Of a stretch of DNA of 55,935 nt, positions 9,624 to 19,222 are shown in pieces. The translations under genes were made by a program, and so were the position numbers. The stretch lies in contig NZ_JAEKEG010000175.1 in assembly GCF_016651255.1 (NCBI RefSeq), forward strand, positions 1-55,935, given 5' to 3'. Position 1 is the stretch's first letter; every line of letters begins with the position of its first letter. The notes under the pieces were generated by a model. It saw only the letters and a program-made list of their open reading frames with translations, made no database searches and had not been told where the DNA came from. The stretch comes from Pseudomonas sp. TH10. GTDB lineage: Bacteria > Pseudomonadota > Gammaproteobacteria > Pseudomonadales > Pseudomonadaceae.

Positions 9624-10378
9624 TACACGGCCGCCTTGAAGTGCTTGGCGTAACGCGGGCAGAGTTCGTCGCGCTTGAGCAGGATAAACACGTCGGCGAC
9701 CTGGAAGTCTTCATCCCAGCATGGCTCGCCGCAGATCTTCGCGCCCAGGCGCATATAAGCCTTGAGCAGCGGTGGCATTTCAGCGATGACGTTGGAGGGA
9801 ATATCCAGCGTCGGCAGCGGCTTTTTCGGCTCGGCGCGCAGGTGTTCGGTGCACAGGTAGCGCTCGCGCAGGCGCTGCATGATCGCATGGGCCTGGATTC
9901 CGCCATCCTGCATCGGGATGCTGGCACAGCCCATCAGGTAGCTGTAGCCGCCCTGGTTCAACACTTCGGCCAGCTCACCCCAGAGCACGGCGATGGTGCC
10001 GCCGTTGCGATAGGCGGGGTCGACGCAGGTGCGCCCGATTTCCAGAATCGGGCCCTGCAAGTGGACCAGGCCATGCAGGCTGAACTCCTCTTCGCTATAG
10101 AACCTGCCCAGGCTGCTCGCGGCCTGGTGGTCAAGCAGGCGGGTAGTCGCTACCAGGCGGCCGGTGTTCAGGTCGCGCACCCCGATGTGGGCGCAGTGAA
10201 CGTCGTAGTCATCCATGTCCAGACCCCACTCCGCGCCCTTCAGCTTGGCGTTGAACTCGCCGCTGAAGACGTTGAATCGCAAAGCCTGGGCTTGCTGCAA
10301 GGCTTCGGCGCCGATCAGGCGTTCGGCTTGCAGGCGACGTTCATTGCCGGTGTCGCGGATGCGGGCGATCTGAGTCAT
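9623..10378 (-). CDS. olsB: L-ornithine N-alpha-acyltransferase
   Basis: This is a 251-residue GNAT-fold acyltransferase of the OlsB/hemolysin-like family. It transfers a 3-hydroxyacyl group from ACP to ornithine, the first step of ornithine lipid synthesis. Signature stretches are [17 protein letters not shown] near 30-46, [16 protein letters not shown] near 55, [21 protein letters not shown] near 112 and [10 protein letters not shown] near 140. It is first in the olsBA pair, which in pseudomonads is typically phosphate-regulated. I looked for a PhoB box in the 130 bases upstream and found no convincing one. Confidence 0.9.
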   Translation of the reverse strand: MTQIARIRDTGNERRLQAERLIGAEALQQAQALRFNVFSGEFNAKLKGAEWGLDMDDYDVHCAHIGVRDLNTGRLVATTRLLDHQAASSLGRFYSEEEFSLHGLVHLQGPILEIGRTCVDPAYRNGGTIAVLWGELAEVLNQGGYSYLMGCASIPMQDGGIQAHAIMQRLRERYLCTEHLRAEPKKPLPTLDIPSNVIAEMPPLLKAYMRLGAKICGEPCWDEDFQVADVFILLKRDELCPRYAKHFKAAV

Positions 10379-10531
10379 GTGAATCTCCGTACGGGCCTTT
10401 AACCCGTCGTGGGTTGCAGCCGATCGACTTTCTTTATGCAGCCGTGTTGTGCAAAGTCAGGCTATGTAGCCCCGGTGTCATCGCCATGAAGCTTTGGTGA
10501 TGCTTGTATGACAGCCCTTGAGGAGCCTTCA

Positions 10532-11405
10532 ATGCCTTGGCAGAACCTGTTGAAACGTTGTGATCGAGTGCCGGCCAGTGCGGACCTGGCGGAAGGCTTT
10601 GCCAATCTTTTGCAGCAACTGGGGAGTGTCACGCCCTTCGAGCTGGCAGTGGCGGGCGGGCGATTGATGGCGACGCCGGGGCTGGCATTTCTGGTGGGGT
10701 ATCAGGCTGCGTTACGCATGCTCTGGCCAAGCGCGCCGCTGAGCCTGGGCGCCATGTGTGCGACCGAGCAGCGCAGCCTGCGGGTGGCGGACATGCAGAC
10801 TCGCCTGGGCGATCTACGTCTGAGTGGCCGCAAGGATTTCGTCACTGCGGGCAATGCCGCTGACTGGCTGCTGGTGGCCGCGCGTAGCGAGCAGCCCGGC
10901 GAAGCGCCTCGCCTGAGCCTGGCGGTGGTGTATCCAGGCGAGCCCGGAGTACGCCTGGAGCACCTGCCGTCGATCCCGTTGATGCCGGATATCAGCCACT
11001 GTCGGCTGTATCTGGAGAACGCCCAATGCGAATTGCTGGCCGGGGACGGTTGGGACGCCTACGTCAAACCGTTCCGCACCCTGGAAGATATCTATGTGCT
11101 GAGCGCAATGACCGCCTGGCTTTACGGTATAGGGCAGGACAGTGACTGGCCACGGTCCCTGCAACTGCGCTTGCTGGCGTTGCTCGCCGGATGTGCGGAA
11201 GTCAGCCGCCAGGCGCCGAACAATCCGGCAGGGCATGTGCTGCTGGGCGGTTTGTTCGCCCAGTTCGATCGGGCTCAAGGTCGAGATCGGCCTGGCGCTG
11301 GCGGATGGGCCGCCGCACTGGGCGGCGATGTGGCAGCGCGATCAGGCGGTGATGGATCTGGCAGCGGTGGCGCGGGACAAGCGGTTGGCCAAGGCATTGG
11401 CGTGA
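10532..11405 (+). CDS. acyl-CoA dehydrogenase-like protein, frameshifted near the 3' end
   Basis: The product is about 290 residues and resembles the middle part of acyl-CoA dehydrogenases: CATEQRSLRVADMQTRLGDL, then LSGRKDFVTAGNAADWLLVA. It is shorter than catalytic members of the family (about 380), so catalysis is uncertain. ATG 10532 is preferred over ATG 10508 because GAGGAG lies directly upstream. An extra G in the GGG at 11271-11273 breaks the frame after FAQFDR. Dropping it restores LKVEIGLALADGPPHWAAMW and an in-frame stop at 11405, with total length divisible by three. The shift is either a base-calling error or a recent mutation. Confidence 0.65.
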
Positions 11406-11420
11406 GCTGCGCTGGATTGA

Positions 11421-11697
11421 ATGGCGCCATCGCGGGCAAGCCTTGCTCCTACAGGGATTTGCAGTGCACACGCGACTCTGCGCGACGTAGGAGCTGCCAG
11501 GCGAAACGAGGCTGCGATCTTTTGATCTTGCTGGTGGCTAAACCAGGTCAAAAGATCGCAGCCTCGTTTCACTCGTCAGCTTCTACCGTCTGGTCTGCCC
11601 CCAAAAGTGATAATTGATGTCTAGCATTTTGAGGCAGACCAGTCAGCGGTGTGGCCACTGACCTGTGGGAGCAAGGCTTGCCCGCGATGGCGTCTCA
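11421..11697. repeat. composite repeat island: REP pair enclosing two further inverted repeats
   Basis: The outer parts are oppositely oriented REP units, 11421-11456 (GCCATCGCGGGCAAGCCTTG) and 11663-11694 (CAAGGCTTGCCCGCGATGGC). Between them lies a perfect 23-base inverted repeat at 11503-11525 and 11548-11570 (core GGCTGCGATCTTTTGA). A third is CTGGTCTGCC at 11590-11599 against GGCAGACCAG at 11633-11642. The second and third look like independent small palindromic elements. This fills the 365-base gap between the flanking genes; no gene is seen. Confidence 0.75.
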
Positions 11698-11770
11698 AAG
11701 GTCCCACTCAACTTAAAACTGTAATTAGCTTCAACTAGGCTTAACAGGTTCAACCTCCCGAGCCCTCACC

Positions 11771-12866
11771 ATGTCCAAAGGTTTGTCCCTGTGTTTCCTG
11801 GTGATGCTCAGTGTCTGCGCCCGTGCCGAAACCTGGCCCGGGGAACAGTGGTCCAGCGGCCCGAGCCTGAGCGGGCCAACGCTGCAAGCCTTGGAGGCCT
11901 ACGCATTCGCGCTCCGTAATGACAACACCCGGGCAGGTATACGCACCGATGCGCTGTTGATCATCCGCGACGGCCAGATCATCTACGAACGCTACGCCGG
12001 CCCAACCAGCGCGCAAACCCCACACCTGACCTGGTCGATCAGCAAAAGCCTGATGGCCGCCGTCCTCGGTGTGGCGTACGGCGAAGGCCTGTTCAAGCTT
12101 TCGGACCCGGTGCTGAAGTTCTATCCGGCGCTGGGAAAGCATCCGGCCATCAGCATGGCTGACCTGCTGCACTGGGCCTCCGGCCTGGACTGGCAGGAAG
12201 ACTACGAGTACGCCCCGCTGAAGTCCTCGGTGGTGGCGATGCTGTATACCCGCGGTCATTCGAATATGGCCGCGTTCACCGCCTCCCATGACGCGTACGC
12301 CGAGCCCGGCCAGGTGTTTCGCTATTCCAGTGGCGACAGTAATCTGCTGTCCGCCGCGCTGAAAAACATCGTCGGGCCGGCGCGTTATCCGGACTATCCA
12401 TGGACCGCCTTGTTCGAGCCGCTGGGCATCCGCGACGCGACCTGGGGAGGCCGACGCCAGTGGCACTTTCGTCGCATCCTCCTATGCCTACCTCACCGCC
12501 CGCGATCTGGCACGTATCGGTTTGCTGATGGCGCGCGACGGGCGCTGGGGCGAGCGGCAATTGCTGCCCAAAGACTGGGTTGCCTTCAATCGCGAGCCCT
12601 TCACGCGGTACAAGGCCCACCAGGACGCCACGGTGCCGGGCGGACATTGGTGGCTTAACCGCGCCGTCGAGGGTGCCGCGCGACCCTGGCCCGATGCACC
12701 TGCCGATACTTTCGCAGCACTCGGCCATTGGGGGCAGGCGCTGTACGTGATCCCCAGCGAAAACCTTGTGATCGTGCGCTATGGTGATGATCGCGATGGC
12801 AGCTATAACCACAACACATTACTCAGGCTGGTGCGCCGGGCAGTCGCCGGACAGGTGCAGCCGTGA
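11771..12866 (+). CDS. serine hydrolase of the class C beta-lactamase / penicillin-binding fold, frameshifted
   Basis: This is a 364-residue (frame-corrected) secreted serine hydrolase. The signal peptide is MSKGLSLCFLVMLSVCARA. The nucleophile motif S-x-x-K is in TWSISKSLMAAVLG near 90, and the Tyr motif is YSSGDSNLL near 185. The C-terminal part has GHWGQALYVIPSENLVIVRY, resembling the third motif region of esterase-type members. An extra G in the GGGG at 12444-12447 shifts the frame after LGIRDATW. Removing it gives EADASGTFVASSYAYLTARD and a complete C-terminus. The GTGA overlap with the next gene shows translational coupling. The substrate is unknown; such proteins are often esterases or peptidases rather than true beta-lactamases. 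Confidence 0.75.
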
Positions 12867-13192
12867 TTCGCCGCAGCTTTGTACGCCGCCGTCCTCTCAC
12901 CACGCTGTGGTTGATTGTGCTTTTCGCCCTGCTTGGCTGGGTGTGGCAGGAGCGGGTGGCGCTGTGGGCGTTTCCTGACATCATCAGCGCCTACACGGCG
13001 AAGGAATATTGCTCGTGCCGTTACGTGATGAACAACCCCGCCGAGTATTGCCACCGCTATGTGAAGCAGTGGCTGCCGACCAGCGGTTTCGCGGATGACT
13101 CCGCCAGCAAGACCGTCTCCGTCAGTGGCTTGGGTCTCAGCAGCAGCGCGCAGTGGCTCGGCGCGCGTCAGGGCTGTCGCCTGATGCCCTGA
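12863..13192 (+). CDS. small exported or membrane-anchored protein of unknown function
   Basis: The product has 109 residues and starts with GTG at 12863, overlapping the preceding hydrolase stop by four bases (GTGA). An Arg-rich N-terminus (RRSFVRRRP) precedes one hydrophobic helix, LTTLWLIVLFALLGWVW, so it is probably anchored in the inner membrane with a periplasmic tail. The tail contains conserved-looking Cys residues (YCSCRY, YCHRY and a final C). I do not recognise a named domain. The tight coupling suggests it works with, or matures, the beta-lactamase-fold protein. Confidence 0.65.
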   Translation: MIRRSFVRRRPLTTLWLIVLFALLGWVWQERVALWAFPDIISAYTAKEYCSCRYVMNNPAEYCHRYVKQWLPTSGFADDSASKTVSVSGLGLSSSAQWLGARQGCRLMP

Positions 13193-13217
13193 AACCGGTA
13201 GCAACTGGAGAAACACT

Positions 13218-13308
13218 GCAGGAGTGAGCCTGCTCGCGATTGCGATCTGGCATCCGCTGCCAATGCTGGATGTGAAACCGCCATCGCGAGCAGGCTCGCT
13301 CCCACAGG
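13218..13308. repeat. REPIN upstream of the YceI gene
   Basis: The left unit GAGTGAGCCTGCTCGCGATT and the right unit CATCGCGAGCAGGCTCGCTC are inverted around a spacer of about 30 bases. It lies between two same-strand genes, so it may separate their transcripts. Confidence 0.8.
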
Positions 13309-13397
13309 ATTTCGACTGCGATGTTTCGACGCCACAGTTTGCAATGCGCTCAGGGGCGGTTAAGGTTCGCTCAGGTTTATCTGCCCCACGAGTCTTT

Positions 13398-13989
13398 ATG
13401 TTCAAGCGGTCCCTTTGCAAAACTCTCGCCTTTCTGTTGCTGGCCGGCGCTACTGCGTCGGCCCAGGCCAACTGGTACCTGGACGGCGAATCCTCGCGGC
13501 TGTCTTTTATCAGCACCAAGAACGCCAACATTTCCGAAGTGCAACGCTTCCTCGTGCTGCACGGCAAGGTCAGCCCCAAAGGCCTGGCGGAGGTCGAAGT
13601 CGAGCTGGACTCGGTGAACAGTGGTATTCCATTGCGCGACGAACGCATGCGCAAGGAGCTGTTCGACACCAAGACCTTCCCCGAAGCCCTGATCACTACG
13701 CAAATTGATCTGGGCCCGATCAACTGATCTCGCCTCCGGTGCCCAGCTCGAGTTGCGCCTGCCGGTGACCGTTAACCTGCATGGCAAGACCCACGAATAC
13801 AACGCCGAGCTGTTGGCGACTCGTCTTGATGACCGGCGATTTCAGGTAGTGACGCTGGAGCCGCTGGTGATCAACGCGGCGGACTTCGACCTGGCGCCGG
13901 GGCTGGAAAGCTTGCGCAAGGTCGCCGGCCTATCGGCGATCAGCCTGTCGGTACCGGTGGGTGCGGTACTGATCTTCACGGCGCGCTGA
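13398..13989 (+). CDS. YceI-family periplasmic lipid-binding-type protein, frameshifted
   Basis: This is a YceI-like polyisoprenoid-binding lipocalin-fold protein of 196 residues after correction. The signal peptide MFKRSLCKTLAFLLLAGATASAQA is followed by NWYLDGESSRLSFISTKNAN, the usual YceI beginning. Mid-protein VNSGIPLRDERMRKELFDTK is characteristic. A single extra T at 13725 creates a premature TGA after GPIN. Removing it joins to DLASGAQLELRLPVTVNLHGK and completes the domain. ATG 13398 is chosen because it begins the signal peptide. The ligand is unknown. It ends 5 bases before the PLD-family gene. Confidence 0.75.
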
Positions 13990-13994
13990 CTGCC

Positions 13995-15151
13995 ATGGCC
14001 GGTGCGATCTTCCCCTGGCGTGAAGGCAACAGCTTTGAGCTGTTGATCGATGGTCCGCAGTTCTTCCCGCGAATGCTGGTGGCGATCGCACGCGCCGAGG
14101 AACAGGTCGAACTGGAGCTGTATCTGGTGGAGGCGGGCGCCTGCGCCGAAGCCATGGTGCAGGCGTTGACCCAGGCCGCCGAGCGCGGAGTGCGTGTGCG
14201 CTGCCTGTTCGATGACTATGGCAGCCTCGCATTTACCCAGGCCCTGCGTCAGCGCCTGATAGCCGCTGGCGTGGAGTTGCGCTTCTACAATCGCTTGAGC
14301 TGGCGGCGCTGGGTGGGCAATCTTTATCGTGACCACCGCAAACTGCTGTTGGTCGATCAGAGCCTGGCGGTGGTCGGCGGCACTGGCGTCACCGATGAGT
14401 TCTGGAGCCCGGGGAGGACGTCAGCGAGTGGCACGAGGTCATGGTGGAAATTTCCGGTCCTCTGGTGATCGACTGGCAGTTACTGTTTGACCGCCAATGG
14501 ATCGCCAACCGCCATCGCCGCGCCTGGAGGCCTGCGGCGCATTTCGGTTTGCCGCGCCTGCCCAAGGTGCCTTCCACGGGCGAGGGCATGGGGCGGGTGG
14601 CGTACGCTGATGCGCGCCAGCACCGCGATATCCTGCAGTCGCTGATCCGTGCGCTGAACAGCGGGCAGAAACGTATCTGGCTCGCCACGCCCTATTTCCT
14701 GCCGACCTGGAAGGTCCGTCGCTCGCTGCGCCGCGCTGCGTCGCGGGGGATCGATGTGCGGCTGCTGCTCACTGGGCCGCGCACCGATCACCCGTCGGTC
14801 CGCTACGCCGGGCATCGTTATTACCCCCGGTTGCTGAAGTCTGGCGTGAAGATCTTCGAGTACCAGCCCTGTTTCCTGCACTTGAAAATGGTCCTGGTCG
14901 ATGACTGGGTCAGCATCGGCTCGTGCAATTTCGATCACTGGAATTTGCGTTTCAACCTGGAAGCCAACCTTGAAGCCCTGGACCCGGGGTTGACCCGAGC
15001 GGTGGTGGCCAGTTTTGTGAAGGACTTCGGGCTGAGCCAGTTGGTGAGTCTGGAGGCGTGGCAGCGCCGGCCGTTGTGGCGGCGGGTGAAGCAGCGGATC
15101 TGGGGCTGGGTGGATCGGGTGGTGGTGAATTTGCTGGATCGGCGGGGGTAG
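13995..15151 (+). CDS. cardiolipin synthase-like phospholipase D protein (ClsB type), frameshifted
   Basis: This PLD-superfamily phosphatidyltransferase/phospholipase has 385 residues after correction. It has two HKD motifs, HRKLLLVDQSLAVVGGTG near 114 and HLKMVLVDDWVSIGSCNFD near 297, as expected for one two-lobed active site. The length and absence of N-terminal TM helices match ClsB (YbhO) rather than ClsA. The frame breaks in the G run at 14411-14414, where one G appears missing after EFWSPG. Adding it gives EDVSEWHEVMVEISGP and continues to the stop at 15151. Cardiolipin synthesis is inferred from family membership. Confidence 0.78.
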
Positions 15152-15162
15152 TCGTAAATTAT

Positions 15163-15255
15163 TGTGGGAGCGGGCTTGCCCGCGATGACGGCCTGACAGT
15201 CAACGTAGATGTTGGATGTTATGGCCTCATCGCGAGCAGGCTCGCTCCCACAGGT
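15163..15255. repeat. REPIN between the PLD gene and bglX
   Basis: The unit TGTGGGAGCGGGCTTGCCCG is inverted against GCGAGCAGGCTCGCTCCCAC. The loop contains GACAGTCAACGTAGATGTTG, which in reverse complement resembles the loop of the REPIN at 23892-23982. It lies between converging genes. Confidence 0.82.
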
Positions 15256-15275
15256 GTTTTGCGGTGTGCTCGCTG

Positions 15276-17567
15276 TTACAGCAACTCGAAGCTCTGCTGG
15301 GTCACGTCCTGCGAATCCAGGCCGATCTGCACGTTGAACTTGCCAGGTTCGGCCGCGTATTTGAGCTGGGCGTTGTAGAACTTCAGGTCATCCTCGCTGA
15401 TGGTGAAGTGCACGACTTTCTGTTCGCCGGCCTTGAGCAGGATTTTCTGGAAGTTCTTCAGTTCTTTCACCGGGCGGATCATCGAACCGGTGACGTCCTG
15501 AATGTACAACTGCACCACGGTTTCGCCGTCCCGCTTGCCGGTGTTTTTCACCATGACACTGGCGTCGAGCTTGCCGGTGGCGTTCAGCGTGGTCGACGAC
15601 AGCGCCATGTCGCTCAGGGCAAAGTCGGTGTAGCTCAGACCATAACCGAACGGGAACAGCGGCCCAGTCGTGTCATCGAAATACTGCGAGGTGTAGTTGC
15701 CCGGCTTGCCCGGTGTAAACGGCCGGCCAATGCTCAGGTGGTTGTAGTACGTCGGGATCTGGCCCACGGAACGCGGGAAGGTCAGGGGCAGTTTGCCCGA
15801 GGGGTTGTAGTCGCCGAAGAGCACGTCGGCGATGGCGTTGCCGCCTTCCGTGCCGCTGAACCAGGTTTCCAGAATGGCATCTGCCTGGTCCTTTTCTTCA
15901 AGGATCGACAGTGGACGCCCGTTCATCAACACCAGGACCAATGGCTTGCCGGTGGCCTTGAGGGCCTTGATCAGTTCGCGCTGGCTGGCGGGGATGTTCA
16001 GGTCGGTGCGGCTTGAGGACTCGTGGGACATGCCACGGGATTCGCCCACCGCTGCCACTACCACATCGGCGTCCTTGGCCGCTTTCACGGCTTCGTCGAT
16101 CAGCACTTGGGCCGAGCGCGGATCATCCACCACTTCCGGTGCGTCAAAGTTCAGGAAGTTAAGGTAATCCAGGACCTTCCTGTCGCTGGTGATGCTGGCG
16201 CCGCGGGCGTAGATCAACGTTGCCTTGTCGGCCATGGCCGCGTTCATGCCGTCGAACAGGGTCACTGATTGCGCGGGTCTGCCGGCAGCGGCCCAACTGC
16301 CCATCATATCGATTGGCGCCTTGGCCAACGGACCGACCAGGGCGATCTTCGCGGTTTTCTTCAGCGGCAGGGTTTCGTTCTGGTTCTTCAGCAGGACCAG
16401 ACTGCGGCGCGCCACTTCGCGGGCGTCGGCGCGGTGCAGACGGCTTTCGGCGTAGGTGTCGGCCGGATCATCTTCAGCCTTGCCGATGCGCAGGTACGGA
16501 TCCTTGAACAAGCCCATGTCGTACTTGGCCGCGAGCACTTCGCGCACCGCGTTGTCGATGTCTTGCTGTTCGATCTCGCCGGACTTGAGCAGCCCCGGCA
16601 GCTCTTTGCCGTACAGGGTGTCGTTCATGCTCATGTCGATGCCGGCCTTGATCGCCAGCTTCGCCGCTTCACGACCGTCGCGAGCGACGCCGTGCTTGAT
16701 CAGTTCGAAGATCGCACCGTGGTCGCTGACCGCCAGGCCCTTGAAGCCCCAGTCCTTGCGCAACAGGTCATTCATCAGCCAGGTGTCGGCGGTCGCCGGT
16801 ACGCCGTTGATCGAGTTCAGTGCCACCATGACTCCGCCGGCGCCAGCATCAATCGCGGCGCGGTACGGCGGCAGATAGTCCTGGTACATCTTGACCGGGC
16901 TCATGTCGACCACGTTGTAGTCGCGACCGCCCTCTACCGCGCCATACAAGGCGAAGTGCTTGACGCTGGCCATGATGCTGTCGGCCGCATTCGCGCCGGC
17001 ACCCTGGAACGCCTTGACCATCACCCCGGCGATGCGCGACACCAGGTAGGTGTCCTCGCCGAAGCCTTCGGAAGTGCGGCCCCAGCGCGGGTCGCGGGAG
17101 ATGTCGACCATCGGTGCGAAGGTGATGTCGAGACTGTCGGCGGCGGCCTCTTTGGCAGCAATGCGCCCGGACAGGCCGATGGCGTCCATGTCCCAGCTCG
17201 ACGCCAGGGCCAGCGGAATCGGGAAAATCGTCCGGTGGCCGTGGATCACGTCATAGGCGAAGAACATCGGGATCTTCAACCGGCTACGCATCGCTGCGTC
17301 TTGCATCGGACGGTTTTCCGGGCGGGTGATCGAGTTGAACGTGCCGCCGATGTTGCCGGCGGCGATCTCTTTGCGGATCAGCTCGCGGGGCATTTCCGGG
17401 CCGATGCTGATCAGGCGCAACTGGCCGATCTTCTCGTCGAGGGTCATTTGATTCATCAGGTTGCTGATGAACGCGTCCTTGTTTTCCAGGGGTACCGGGG
17501 TCGTGGCGGCCAATACTTGATGACTGGCCAGGCTGACGAACAGACCCAGCAAACACAGCTTCTTCAT
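15276..17567 (-). CDS. bglX: periplasmic beta-glucosidase (glycoside hydrolase family 3)
   Basis: This is a 763-residue exported GH3 enzyme very like BglX. It hydrolyses terminal beta-linked glucose from cellobiose-type or osmoregulated periplasmic glucan substrates. The signal peptide is MKKLCLLGLFVSLASHQVLA. The N-terminal barrel carries RWGRTSEGFGEDTYLVSRI and the catalytic nucleophile Asp in GLAVSDHGAI. The alpha/beta sandwich includes AAVGESRGMSHESSSRTDL, which holds the likely acid/base Glu. The C-terminal fibronectin-III-like domain has the usual PFGYGLSYTDFALSD entry. The frame is intact through the whole gene. No regulator is adjacent. Confidence 0.93.
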   Translation of the reverse strand: MKKLCLLGLFVSLASHQVLAATTPVPLENKDAFISNLMNQMTLDEKIGQLRLISIGPEMPRELIRKEIAAGNIGGTFNSITRPENRPMQDAAMRSRLKIPMFFAYDVIHGHRTIFPIPLALASSWDMDAIGLSGRIAAKEAAADSLDITFAPMVDISRDPRWGRTSEGFGEDTYLVSRIAGVMVKAFQGAGANAADSIMASVKHFALYGAVEGGRDYNVVDMSPVKMYQDYLPPYRAAIDAGAGGVMVALNSINGVPATADTWLMNDLLRKDWGFKGLAVSDHGAIFELIKHGVARDGREAAKLAIKAGIDMSMNDTLYGKELPGLLKSGEIEQQDIDNAVREVLAAKYDMGLFKDPYLRIGKAEDDPADTYAESRLHRADAREVARRSLVLLKNQNETLPLKKTAKIALVGPLAKAPIDMMGSWAAAGRPAQSVTLFDGMNAAMADKATLIYARGASITSDRKVLDYLNFLNFDAPEVVDDPRSAQVLIDEAVKAAKDADVVVAAVGESRGMSHESSSRTDLNIPASQRELIKALKATGKPLVLVLMNGRPLSILEEKDQADAILETWFSGTEGGNAIADVLFGDYNPSGKLPLTFPRSVGQIPTYYNHLSIGRPFTPGKPGNYTSQYFDDTTGPLFPFGYGLSYTDFALSDMALSSTTLNATGKLDASVMVKNTGKRDGETVVQLYIQDVTGSMIRPVKELKNFQKILLKAGEQKVVHFTISEDDLKFYNAQLKYAAEPGKFNVQIGLDSQDVTQQSFELL

Positions 17568-17804
17568 GAATTGTCTTCTCGAAAGCCTAAGCGGCGATGA
17601 CTTCGCGCCGGTCAGCCAAAATTGAGGGAGCGACTATTGTTGTTCAGGTAAATGCAGCAAACTTCTGAACTGTTTTAATCCTGGAGCATCTTTTAGCCCA
17701 TCGGCAGGATGCAATCCAGTGGCGGCGCCGATTATGCCCCAAGAGCCGCGTTCAAAGTTCGCAGGTTGTTTTTTCAACGGAATGTGCAAGGGAGCGTCAA
17801 CCAG

Positions 17805-18413
17805 ATGAATGTACGACACCACTATCGGTCGAGCCTGCAGGTGGCCGCCCTGATGTTGCTGACCACGCTGTTGGCCGGCTGTGGCATCAACAATATTCCA
17901 ACCCTGGACGAACAGGCCAAGGCCGCCTGGGGTCAGGTGCAGAACCAGTACCAACGCCGTGCCGACCTGATCCCCAACCTGGTGGAAACGGTCAAGGGCT
18001 ACGCCAAACATGAAGAAGAAACCCTGACTGCGGTCATTGAAGCCCGGGCCAAGGCGACTTCGATCCAGGTAGATGCCAGCACCCTCGACAACCCGGAAAA
18101 GCTCAAGCAGTTCCAGCAGGCCCAGGATCAGCTGACCGGAGCCCTGAGTCGACTGATGGTGGTGTCCGAGCGTTATCCGGACCTCAAGGCCAATCAGAAC
18201 TTCCTGGCGCTGCAGTCGCAACTCGAAGGTACCGAGAACCGTATCGCGGTCGCACGACGGGATTTCATCCTGGCAGTGCAAAAATACAATACCGAGATCC
18301 GTACTTTCCCTGGGCGCCTCTGGCACAGTGTGATGTACAGCGATCTGCCTGTGCGTGAAACCTTCGAGGCGACCAGCCCCGATGCCGATAAAGCACCTCA
18401 AGTGAAGTTCTGA
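17805..18413 (+). CDS. lemA: LemA-family lipoprotein
   Basis: This is a LemA-domain protein of 202 residues. The N-terminal segment VAALMLLTTLLAGCGINNIP has a lipobox (LLAGC), so it is probably a lipoprotein. The family core follows as a long helical bundle: NIPTLDEQAKAAWGQVQNQYQRRADLIPNLVETVKGYAKHE, split here as TLDEQAKAAWGQVQNQYQRR and ADLIPNLVETVKGYA. ATG 17805 is chosen over ATG 17709 because it has AAGGGAG about 12 bases upstream and begins the signal sequence. It heads a three-gene lemA-TPM-TPM cluster on one strand. The molecular role of LemA is not established. Confidence 0.88.
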   Translation: MNVRHHYRSSLQVAALMLLTTLLAGCGINNIPTLDEQAKAAWGQVQNQYQRRADLIPNLVETVKGYAKHEEETLTAVIEARAKATSIQVDASTLDNPEKLKQFQQAQDQLTGALSRLMVVSERYPDLKANQNFLALQSQLEGTENRIAVARRDFILAVQKYNTEIRTFPGRLWHSVMYSDLPVRETFEATSPDADKAPQVKF

Positions 18414-18432
18414 TCGGGCTGCATTACCACGG

Positions 18433-19194
18433 ATGAGGTTGCCAATGCGCGTGTTGAAAGTTGGCCTGGTGCTGCTGCTTTGGGTGTTTGCCCTGGCGGC
18501 CCAGGCCGAGTTGAAGTTTCCCCAGCTGACCGGGCGGGTGGTTGATAACGCCCAGATGATCGAGCCCGTGGTTCGCGAGCAACTGGCCCAGCAACTCCAG
18601 GCTCACGAAAAAGCCACCGGTGAACAGTTGGTGGTGGTCACAGTGGCGGATTTGCAGGGCACAGACATTGCCGACTTCGGCTATCAACTGGGTCGGTACT
18701 GGGGCATTGGCCAGAAGGACAAGAACAACGGCGCACTGCTGATTGTGGCCCGGGATGATCGACGGTTGCGTATCGAGGTCGGTTACGGGCTGGAAGATCG
18801 CCTGACCGATGCGCAGAGTTCGGTGATCATCAATCAGGTCATCACTCCATCGTTCAAGACCGGTAACTTCAGCAAGGGCATCAGCGACGGCGTTGCGGCC
18901 ATGCTGGTCGTGCTGGGCGGCAATCCGCTGGACGAACCTTCCACGGTCTACGAACCCCGCGGGGATCAGGACAGCGATTTCCTGTCACGGCATCCCGGGG
19001 TATTGGTGTTCCTCGTCATGCTGTTCATCCTCACTGTATTCGTCTGCCAGATGCTCGGCATCCTGCCCAGTGGTGGCGGTGGGCGGGGCGGTTCGGGCGG
19101 TTTCGGCGGTGGTGGATTCGGTGGCGGCGGTGGCGGTGGCTTCAGTGGTGGTGGGGGCAGTTTCGGGGGCGGTGGTTCGTCGGGCGGCTGGTGA
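18433..19194 (+). CDS. TPM-domain membrane protein (YgcG-like) with glycine-rich tail
   Basis: The protein has 253 residues. A signal peptide (LVLLLWVFALAAQAE) is followed by a TPM-phosphatase domain at about 25-160, including GRVVDNAQMIEPVVREQLAQ, QLVVVTVADLQGTDIADFGY and IEVGYGLEDRLTDAQ. A single TM helix follows (VLVFLVMLFILTVFVCQML), then a roughly 40-residue Gly-rich tail with few other residues besides Ser, Phe and a final Trp. ATG 18433 and ATG 18445 are both possible starts. It is 19 bases after lemA. The TPM fold is shared with photosystem repair and membrane-complex proteins; its role here is unknown. Confidence 0.85.
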   Translation: MRLPMRVLKVGLVLLLWVFALAAQAELKFPQLTGRVVDNAQMIEPVVREQLAQQLQAHEKATGEQLVVVTVADLQGTDIADFGYQLGRYWGIGQKDKNNGALLIVARDDRRLRIEVGYGLEDRLTDAQSSVIINQVITPSFKTGNFSKGISDGVAAMLVVLGGNPLDEPSTVYEPRGDQDSDFLSRHPGVLVFLVMLFILTVFVCQMLGILPSGGGGRGGSGGFGGGGFGGGGGGGFSGGGGSFGGGGSSGGW

Positions 19195-19222
19195 TGACAA
19201 TAAGTGAGCGAGCGTTTCTGAT

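Noticed and set aside
10379..10531. PhoB box upstream of olsB
   Set aside because: Searched because olsBA is often phosphate regulated. GTGTCATCGCCATGA at about 10477 shares one half-site only, so no box is called.
11590..11642. Remnant of an insertion sequence end
   Set aside because: The inverted CTGGTCTGCC ends lack any transposase remnant or clear target duplication, so it is listed only as part of the composite repeat.
16269..17600. Long open frame opposite bglX
   Set aside because: Antisense to a full-length GH3 enzyme, with shadow-type composition and no recognisable start signal.
19060..19194. Glycine-rich stretch as an RNA-binding or frameshifted tail
   Set aside because: The frame is continuous with the TPM domain and ends in a natural stop; Gly-rich tails are common in YgcG-like proteins.
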